A stretch of 55,966 nucleotides of DNA from assembly GCF_004345705.1 (NCBI RefSeq), contig NZ_SLWV01000025.1, positions 1 to 55,966 of the forward strand. Direction: 5' to 3'. Numbering within the stretch: the first letter of the stretch is position 1; the number at the start of each line of letters is the position of its first letter. The notes below the pieces were generated by a model that saw only the letters and a list, made by a program, of their open reading frames with translations, searched no databases and was not told the origin of the DNA. Of this stretch, positions 50,660-55,966 are shown piece by piece. Origin of the DNA: Marinisporobacter balticus. Lineage in GTDB: Bacteria > Bacillota > Clostridia > Peptostreptococcales > Thermotaleaceae. A program made the position numbers and the translations under genes.

Positions 50660-50708
50660 ATAAAATAAACAGTATTTATGGATGATCAATAAATACTGTT
50701 TATTTTAT
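50660..50708 (-). terminator. Terminator of the MATE gene
   Basis: A perfect 20-base stem (ATAAAATAAACAGTATTTAT and complement) with a nine-base loop, 35 bases past the MATE stop. Confidence 0.75.
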
Positions 50709-50742
50709 AGAATTTACATTTATGTACTCCTGCTATCGTTTT

Positions 50743-52125
50743 TTATACGAATCGTTTCTGTACCCCCAGCTCATATTTTGAAAGTTTTTTCGAATATATT
50801 AATTTTTCCATTAGTATTGCAACTATAAATCCGATTGTTTCAGATGTTAAAAATCCAAACCACAAGTATTCTAATCCAAAGAATCTCCCTAAAACATAGG
50901 ATACGGGTATTAATACGATAAATTGCCTTATTATTGATAAAAACATACTATAGTGTGCCTTTTCCATACCTTGAAAAGCATTTGATAATACAATTGTAAT
51001 TCCTGCCATCGGAAATGATAAACTGCTCACTCGAAATGCTCTAACTGCAATCGTCGTCAACTCACTCGAACTATTAAACATAGCCAGTAATTGATATGGA
51101 AAGATTTGAAATACAATGAATCCAAACGTCATAAAACTTATTGCCCATAAGCAACCCGTCTTTATTGTTTCACTTATTCTATCTTTGTTTTTCGCGCCAT
51201 AGTTATAACCTATAATAGGTAAAATCCCTTGACCTAACCCAATGACTGGTAAAAATATTAATGATTGCAACTTATAATATATTCCAAGAGCCGTACTTGC
51301 TAAATCATTATATCCAGCTAAAATCCAATTCATTCCAAACAACATGACAGACATTACGCCTTGCATAATACATGCTGGAATACCAATCTTTAGTATTTGT
51401 TTAATAACAGAAAAACTAAAACTAAAATCTCTAAGATTTAGTTTAATATAATTTTCTTTTGTAAAAAGAATGATATAAATATAAACCATAGATAAAATCT
51501 GTCCTGTAACTGTTGCAATAGCAGCTCCTGCCACTCCCATAGCTGGTAATCCAAAATATCCAAATATTAAGATGGGGTCTAGTATAATATTGGATATAGC
51601 CCCTATTAACTGAGCTTTCATAGGATGTAGCATATCCCCTGTTCCTTGAAGGATACTCATACCTGCTTGCGCTAACATACATCCAAAGGAAAAATTCAAA
51701 ATAATTCTTATATAAGTTATTCCGTAATCTACAACTATTTTGTTATTAGAAAAGTTATTAAACATTTTATGTGAAAATAAAAATGCAATCACTAAAACGG
51801 CTAAGTAGACTAAAGACATAATCAAAATACCATGTTCAGCAACATTATCTGCTTCTTTATTTTTACCTTCTCCTAATTTTCTAGAAATAACTGAATTAAT
51901 TCCAACGCCTCCACCTACACATACTGCAATAATTATCATCTGTATAGGAAACGCCAAAGTAACTGCACTTAAAGCGGCTTCATTCACCCTTGCAATAAAC
52001 AAACTATCCACAATATTATAACAAGCTTGTACTAGCATTGCTAATATTGCTGGCATAGACATCGTAAATAATAATTTTTTTATAGGGAGTTTACCCATTT
52101 TATTTTCTTTATTTAAATCACTCAT
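50743..52125 (-). CDS. MATE-family multidrug efflux transporter
   Basis: A full-length 460-residue transporter with about 12 membrane helices in two related halves. Typical elements are ACYNIVDSLFIARVNEAALS and AVTLAFPIQMI in the first helices, GVGINSVISRKLGEG (loop 2-3), LQGTGDMLHPMKA, the second-half GLGQGILPIIGYNYGAKN and SNAFQGMEKAHYS. It belongs to the DinF/NorM-like clostridial group and exports cationic drugs or metabolites using Na+ or H+. Its ATG overlaps the MarR stop by four bases, so both are made from one message controlled by the repressor. Confidence 0.93.
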   Translation of the reverse strand: MSDLNKENKMGKLPIKKLLFTMSMPAILAMLVQACYNIVDSLFIARVNEAALSAVTLAFPIQMIIIAVCVGGGVGINSVISRKLGEGKNKEADNVAEHGILIMSLVYLAVLVIAFLFSHKMFNNFSNNKIVVDYGITYIRIILNFSFGCMLAQAGMSILQGTGDMLHPMKAQLIGAISNIILDPILIFGYFGLPAMGVAGAAIATVTGQILSMVYIYIILFTKENYIKLNLRDFSFSFSVIKQILKIGIPACIMQGVMSVMLFGMNWILAGYNDLASTALGIYYKLQSLIFLPVIGLGQGILPIIGYNYGAKNKDRISETIKTGCLWAISFMTFGFIVFQIFPYQLLAMFNSSSELTTIAVRAFRVSSLSFPMAGITIVLSNAFQGMEKAHYSMFLSIIRQFIVLIPVSYVLGRFFGLEYLWFGFLTSETIGFIVAILMEKLIYSKKLSKYELGVQKRFV

Positions 52126-52583
52126 TTTTTTGCTCCTTTTTCATCTTTTATATTCGCTATTGTCGTTTTATTTTTTTCAACCATTGTACTTAATTGCTGA
52201 AATAATATAGCTTTCTCATGATCATCTAATGCGGTTATCCATGATTGTTCCCATTTATTTATGTTTTCAATTAATTGATCCTGAATACCCAGCGCTTTAT
52301 CTGTTAAATATAATTTTTTTGCACGTTTATCATTTTTACACGGTTTTCTAATAATATATCCTTTAACCTCTAAGTCTGTTACAGCTCTGGTAACTGCCGC
52401 TTTATCAATAAAATTTTTTTCCCCTATGGCCTCTTGCGTCAAACCTTCCGTTTTATAAATGTTCATTAAAAAAATAAACTGGGTATAATTTATTTCATAT
52501 TTTTTTAATCTTCTATTCATATACATCGAAGATTGCCGACTTGCAATAGATATTAATCTACCAATGCTACTTGGCTCAACCAC
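52122..52583 (-). CDS. MarR-family transcriptional repressor
   Basis: Start GTG 52583, eight bases after AGGAGGTG; a longer reading from 52649 would cover the promoter. The 153-residue protein has the MarR winged helix: YTQFIFLMNIYKTEGLTQEA, recognition helix DKAAVTRAVTDLEVKGYIIR and the wing KPCKNDKRAKKLYLTDKA, with dimerisation helices at both ends. It overlaps the MATE gene and faces two operator-like palindromes directly upstream, so it should repress both genes until a substrate of the pump binds. Confidence 0.93.
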   Translation of the reverse strand: MVEPSSIGRLISIASRQSSMYMNRRLKKYEINYTQFIFLMNIYKTEGLTQEAIGEKNFIDKAAVTRAVTDLEVKGYIIRKPCKNDKRAKKLYLTDKALGIQDQLIENINKWEQSWITALDDHEKAILFQQLSTMVEKNKTTIANIKDEKGAKK

Positions 52584-52617
52584 TAAAAAATCACCTCCTA
52601 AAAAATTTATACTGCGC

Positions 52618-52688
52618 AATATAATACACTTTAGTTGACGTGTCAACAAAATGTATTATATTACATTTTAGTTGATGTGTCAACTAAA
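52618..52688 (-). promoter_or_regulatory. Two tandem promoters with MarR-type operators
   Basis: On the minus strand, promoter 1 is TTGACA (52683-52678), 17 bases, TATAAT (52660-52655), a perfect consensus. Promoter 2 is TTGACA (52646-52641), 17 bases, TATATT (52623-52618). Each -35 lies in a palindrome TTTAGTTGA-xx-TCAACTAAA (52667-52688, perfect) or its near copy (52630-52650). The unit is repeated at 37-38 bases, less than four helical turns. Confidence 0.85.
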
Positions 52689-52795
52689 GTGCAAGTAATT
52701 AAAATCTCTACCCCCTTTGGGTTGAAGAAATATAATTTTCACCTTAGAATAACATGGGTTGAGCTAACGTTTTATTTTATGAACTGCCTTTAAGG

Positions 52796-52924
52796 TTTGG
52801 GGTTGTGAGATCGAATGATACACTTGCACATTACACGCATTTTACTGAGCACTATTATTTTCCATATAGTGCCCATGAGCAATTCGCCAAGTATTTTAAA
52901 AAGTCAGCACAGTTGTATGCATGA
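52796..52924 (+). pseudogene. Unrecognised C-terminal gene fragment
   Basis: An open frame ending at TGA 52922 reads GVVRSNDTLAHYTHFTEHYY, then FPYSAHEQFAKYFKKSAQLY. The composition (many His, Tyr, Phe) is protein-like but no start is present. I cannot name the family. The rest of 52689-52946 holds nothing else. Confidence 0.3.
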
Positions 52925-52946
52925 CATAAGACCTGTTCACAATAGA

Positions 52947-53738
52947 TTAACATCCATAAAATTTTAGATATTTTTCAATATTTGATTGTATATATGCAAC
53001 ACTGTGATTACCAGGGAATATATGATTTTGAGAATCTACGCCTTTTTCTTTCAATATTTCATGTAAAATTGAACAGCCTTCATAAAATCTACCTTCATCC
53101 TTATCTCCAGCATCAAGATAGACATCAATATCAGAAGAAATATTTTTGTTGCTTGCAATATATATTGGATCATATTTTTCCCACACACCCATGTCTTTAT
53201 AATATGGCTTGTCTTCATCTTCAAGTTCCAGTTCTAAAGCAGGCATATGCCCTCCTACTTTTGAAAACATATGCTGATGTCGAAATGTATTGTGAAGAGC
53301 TACATAGCCCCCAGCAGATACACCTCCTATATATCTTCCTTCTCTATCTTTTATCGTATTAAAAGTTTTATCTGTTAAAGGTATGATCTCTTTCATAAAG
53401 TAATCTTCGTACATTCCTAAGTTTATGATTCCATTATTATCTCCATGATCAGGTACCTCTTTACAGATTAAGGATGAATTCAATCCCCGACTGTTTTCAA
53501 TTCTCGGACACGCAATGATCATAGGCTTAATTTCCCCATCTTTTATCATTCGGTCAGCTTTCGTGTTTATATCCATTTCAAAGACTACATTTTCACTCCC
53601 ACTTCTTCCATGTAGAAAATATAATACAGGCAGAGGCGTTAAACTATTATAGCATTCAGGTAAATATACCAACATGGACATTTCTTTACCAAGTACATCA
53701 CTATAAAAATTTATTTTTTCTACTTTTGATTTATTCAT
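52947..53738 (-). CDS. Esterase D-type alpha/beta hydrolase
   Basis: A 263-residue protein of the enterochelin-esterase/esterase D group: LPVLYFLHGRSGSENVVF (oxyanion loop), GRYIGGVSAGGYVALHN with nucleophile Ser in GVSAGG, DVYLDAGDKDEGRFYEG with the acid, and the catalytic His in FPGNHSVAYIQ. There is no signal peptide. Such enzymes open ester bonds of siderophores, S-formylglutathione or acyl sugars; the substrate here is unknown. AGGGGGTAC precedes the ATG. It lies behind the MarR-MATE promoter but is transcribed separately. Confidence 0.85.
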   Translation of the reverse strand: MNKSKVEKINFYSDVLGKEMSMLVYLPECYNSLTPLPVLYFLHGRSGSENVVFEMDINTKADRMIKDGEIKPMIIACPRIENSRGLNSSLICKEVPDHGDNNGIINLGMYEDYFMKEIIPLTDKTFNTIKDREGRYIGGVSAGGYVALHNTFRHQHMFSKVGGHMPALELELEDEDKPYYKDMGVWEKYDPIYIASNKNISSDIDVYLDAGDKDEGRFYEGCSILHEILKEKGVDSQNHIFPGNHSVAYIQSNIEKYLKFYGC

Positions 53739-54132
53739 TTTTGTACCCCCTCATTTTAAATTTTGAACGTAAATTGCTCTATTGATAATATCATAATTAA
53801 CTATATTTGTAATAAATTATCAACCCCTTAATTTATTGTTGCTGTTCTCTAATTAAATCCTATAATTTTTTTAGATCTTTTTTTGTTTTTTCTATTTGTT
53901 GCATATCTTCAGCTGATATCACTGCATTTACGAATATATAAATGCTTCTATCCATACTCGTTTCACACTATTGTACAACTACGTATTACTTATCTTACCA
54001 TGATTGATTTTTCGTTCATCTACTGGAAAACATGCTATAGATCCAGTAGAAACGTGCAAAAAACACATAGGTTGATTTAAATAGCGTCTTATGGTAAAAT
54101 TATCTTATAAATATTGAAAATTAAAAAGTTTA
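53739..54132. other. Intergenic with coding relic
   Basis: On the minus strand about 53865-53940, FVNAVISAEDMQQIEKTKKD ending at a stop looks like the end of a lost gene. No gene can be supported. The right part holds the promoter of the riboswitch transcript. Confidence 0.3.
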
Positions 54133-54256
54133 ACATGGTTTTCTAGGGTTCCACAGTTTATAACTGGATAGGTCCAAGAGAAAACGCACAGTTTACTGTG
54201 TACACGGAAGGATAAAAGCCTGGGAGATATTAAAACAATATTTCTATAGGCTTTTT
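54133..54256 (+). promoter_or_regulatory. ykkC-family riboswitch with overlapping terminator
   Basis: The conserved ykkC blocks appear in order: TTCTAGGGTTCC (54140-54151), GGTCCAAGAGAAAA (54171-54184), ACACGGAAGGATAAAAGCC (54202-54220) and TGGGAGA (54221-54227). The last block is also the 5' arm of a terminator (AAAAGCCT 54214-54221 with AGGCTTTT 54248-54255, inner GAGATATT with AATATTTC) ending in T6. Ligand binding would hold that arm in the aptamer and let transcription continue, an ON switch. The family senses guanidine (class I) or, in subtypes, ppGpp, PRPP or nucleotide diphosphates. The exact subtype cannot be fixed by eye. Confidence 0.85.
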
Positions 54257-54316
54257 TATTTTAATTTATTTTTAAAATTATACCAATACGGATGAAAGAA
54301 AGGATGGAAAGAAAAG

Positions 54317-54706
54317 ATGTCAAAAAAAATATTAACCATGAAATTATTAAAAGAGAAATATGGCGTTTGTAGGTTGGACAAATTTGATTCAATTCCTCCC
54401 TGGGCAAAAGATAGTGATTTTTTTTCTATAACAAAAACGTCAGATGAATTATCCATCGTATGTGCGCAACCCGATATTCCTGATGATATAAAGTGTGAAA
54501 AAGATTGGAGAATTTTAAAAATTCAAGGGCCATTGGATTTTTCTCTAATTGGCATTCTTGCTTCAATTAGTACAATATTAGCACAAAAGGGAATAAGTAT
54601 ATTTGCTGTTTCCACCTATGATACAGATTACATTCTTATTAAAGATAGGGATATCTATAATGCTATAGAAGCATTCGTTGATGAAAAATATGAAGTTATA
54701 AATTAA
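54317..54706 (+). CDS. ACT-domain protein under ykkC riboswitch control
   Basis: A 129-residue protein whose C-terminal half is a clear ACT-type fold of the CASTOR/aspartate-kinase-like group: LKIQGPLDFSLIGILASIST, then ISIFAVSTYDTDYILIKDRD. The N-terminal half (YGVCRLDKFDSIPPWAKDSD) is the companion ACT-like segment. Such proteins bind amino acids or similar small ligands. AAAGGATGG lies upstream of the ATG. It is the only gene downstream of the riboswitch before the next stop region, so it should be made when the riboswitch ligand is abundant. The ligand is unknown. Confidence 0.82.
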   Translation: MSKKILTMKLLKEKYGVCRLDKFDSIPPWAKDSDFFSITKTSDELSIVCAQPDIPDDIKCEKDWRILKIQGPLDFSLIGILASISTILAQKGISIFAVSTYDTDYILIKDRDIYNAIEAFVDEKYEVIN

Positions 54707-54880
54707 CTTGTTAAGACGCTTGGTCGTCCAAAGGTAGCAACTATATCGTCTGATGTAATTCCTACCCTTTTCCATGAAAAGATGTATTGCGCATAACTTC
54801 TTCAAATGACCACCAAGTGGTTTTAGGTATTCCTTGTAAACTTAATGTACACAGAACGCCTATCCTAAATTATATTTTAA
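54707..54880 (-). pseudogene. Gene fragment of unknown identity, frameshifted
   Basis: On the minus strand LQGIPKTTWWSFEEVMRNTS and FHGKG run into a stop; after a one-base shift VGITSDDIVATFGRPSVLTS continues to a stop at about 54708. Both parts look like real protein sequence and would join as one C terminus of about 55 residues. I do not recognise the family. Confidence 0.35.
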
Positions 54881-54892
54881 CGATAATGTATC

Positions 54893-55087
54893 TTATTTTT
54901 TAATCTTAAATTTTTCTGGTTTTTCTACTCTCATAGAGAGAATATGACCACACGCTGTACAAATATCTGCTATGATTGGAGACCTTTTAAAGATACTCCC
55001 AACGGGGATCATAGAAGCATGACCTGATTGCTCACCTTGCTCAATCTCTTTACATCCACACATTGGACACTCTTGAATATTTTTCAT
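54893..55087 (-). CDS. Small zinc-ribbon protein
   Basis: A 64-residue protein with two cysteine pairs, CPMCGCKEIEQ near the start and CTACGH near residue 45, which make one zinc ribbon. Between them lies VGSIFKRSPIIADI, a beta segment typical of a widespread clostridial small protein sometimes mis-called TFIIB-like. GAGGGGTTTT precedes ATG 55087. The function is unknown; nucleic-acid or protein contact is the usual role of such ribbons. Confidence 0.7.
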   Translation of the reverse strand: MKNIQECPMCGCKEIEQGEQSGHASMIPVGSIFKRSPIIADICTACGHILSMRVEKPEKFKIKK

Positions 55088-55780
55088 AAAACCCCTCCGA
55101 TATCTAGTTTATATTATAGTTCTTTATAACACCAAATTAACAATTCGTATTGTTTCTTATTATCCTTCATTGCACTGTACCAATTAAACACATTGAGAAT
55201 CTAACCGCTATAAGATATTATTGGATGACATAATTTATATTTTTCAATTATATCCATATTATATCATTAATGTAATTATATTTATATTAATTTCAATCTT
55301 CATAATTCAATGTACATTTCCTAGCTAAAATTTTAAGAAAGGGTTTTACCAGAAAAGATGTCATGAAGGGCAAAGTAGATTACAAATAATGTAAAATAAA
55401 TTCACTCAGATGTATCACAATCATGCTTGAGTTACTTTGATTTTAATTGAATGATTTTTCATCGGATCTTGTCTTTTCAACGTGTTCATTTTATTTATAT
55501 GTATACAACGTGATCTATGTTTTTATGTTGTACTAAGATGTAAAAATCAATAGAATTTTTTTCCTGTTGTAGGGTATACGAGTTGGTAAAATATTACCAA
55601 AATATGATATAATATGAAAAGAATGTTTAATCTACCTAGATTTTTGTGAACCCGATTCGCAAACTGCCATAGTTATCTGCAATATCAAAGCACCATAAAG
55701 AAGATGAAATGGCTATTAGTTAACTAACGTAATATTGTATTTGTTAGAAATAATAAATAATATTTGGAGGAGTGATAATT
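55088..55780. other. 693-base intergenic region
   Basis: AT-rich, no credible gene. A TATAAT promoter for the rightward DsrE-like gene is likely at about 55605-55612 (ATATGATATAATATG), leaving a leader of about 165 bases. I looked for known riboswitch cores in this leader and recognised none. Confidence 0.4.
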
Positions 55781-55966
55781 ATGTCAGAAAACAAAGATAA
55801 ACTCGTTGTACTTTGGACAAGTGGAGATCGAGAGGTTGCATTTAAAATGGTGTTTATGTACACATTAAATGCTAAATTGAAAGGCTGGTGGAAGGATGTT
55901 ACCTTAATTGTATGGGGACCATCCTCAAAGCTATTAAGTGAAGACGCTGAAGTACAGGTTTATTTT
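55781..55966 (+). CDS. DsrE/DsrF-like family protein, N-terminal part
   Basis: ATG 55781 follows TTGGAGGAG. The 62 visible codons (KLVVLWTSGDREVAFKMVFM, YTLNAKLKGWWKDVTLIVWG, PSSKLLSEDAEVQVYF) match the DsrE-like fold used in sulfur relay or small-molecule binding. The characteristic later cysteine is beyond the window. The gene is cut by the right edge. Confidence 0.8.
   Translation, partial: MSENKDKLVVLWTSGDREVAFKMVFMYTLNAKLKGWWKDVTLIVWGPSSKLLSEDAEVQVYF

Noticed and set aside
53883..54080. 65-codon plus-strand frame
   Set aside because: It is antisense to a better coding relic and has no start signal.

Overview
The window is AT-rich DNA of a low-GC Gram-positive anaerobe, most likely class Clostridia. 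This rests on strong purine-rich ribosome binding sites, frequent TTG and GTG starts, a TcdR/UviA-type sigma-like protein, UviB/TcdE-type holins, two chemoreceptors and FlxA-like and HU proteins. It looks like part of a plasmid or chromid: an iteron array and Rep_3-type initiator lie at 45.7-47.0 kb, and ParA/ParB genes at 34.8-36.7 kb. A dead second replicon (one or two iterons fused to a rep fragment, 25.7-25.9 kb) points to an old cointegration. No rRNA, tRNA or CRISPR array was seen.

Layout. 1-3.4 kb is a leftward phage- or bacteriocin-like lysis locus: sigma-like factor, small ORF, late regulator, M15 endolysin, TcdE-type holin, small protein and a GLUG-like surface protein. 3.7-5.3 kb is decayed IS6 DNA and a resolvase. 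5.6-10.7 kb holds a possible type I toxin peptide, two small secreted proteins around a methyltransferase, HU, a peptide deformylase and a VOC protein. 10.7-13.9 kb has a chemoreceptor among IS relics and structured repeats. 14.0-17.6 kb is a metNIQ methionine-import operon ending in a trans-sulfuration enzyme. 17.8-23.7 kb is a mosaic island with a small type II restriction-modification pair resembling Bsp6I, a broken IS66, a beta-propeller lipoprotein and a truncated cysteine-rich peptide gene.

23.7-26.3 kb holds a CDP-alcohol phosphatidyltransferase, a FlxA-like coiled coil, the dead replicon and a Mor-like regulator. 26.3-34.0 kb is one leftward operon, hsdM-hsdS-DUF3990-partner-hsdR-M48 peptidase: a complete type I restriction system with a probable ADP-ribosyltransferase toxin and its partner inside it. 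34.3-36.7 kb is the maintenance block: UviB-like holin, parA, parB. 37.5-41.1 kb is an IS with a split transposase beside a second chemoreceptor. 41.4-45.4 kb has an SDR, a TrmO-like protein, relics and a CPBP protease. 45.6-47.0 kb is the replication origin. 47.3-50.4 kb carries AIM24, VOC and hydrolase genes with Fic and other relics. 50.7-53.7 kb has a MATE pump co-transcribed with a MarR repressor behind two tandem promoter-operators, then an esterase. 54.1-54.7 kb is a ykkC-family riboswitch with an overlapping terminator upstream of an ACT-domain gene. The window ends in a DsrE-like gene.

The strongest leads are the toxin-antitoxin-like pair inside the type I restriction operon, the palindromes and paired GCNGC sites controlling the Bsp6I-like pair, the ykkC-ACT unit, and the cysteine-rich peptide fossil next to a propeller lipoprotein. 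All functional statements come from reading sequence motifs; no database search was run.
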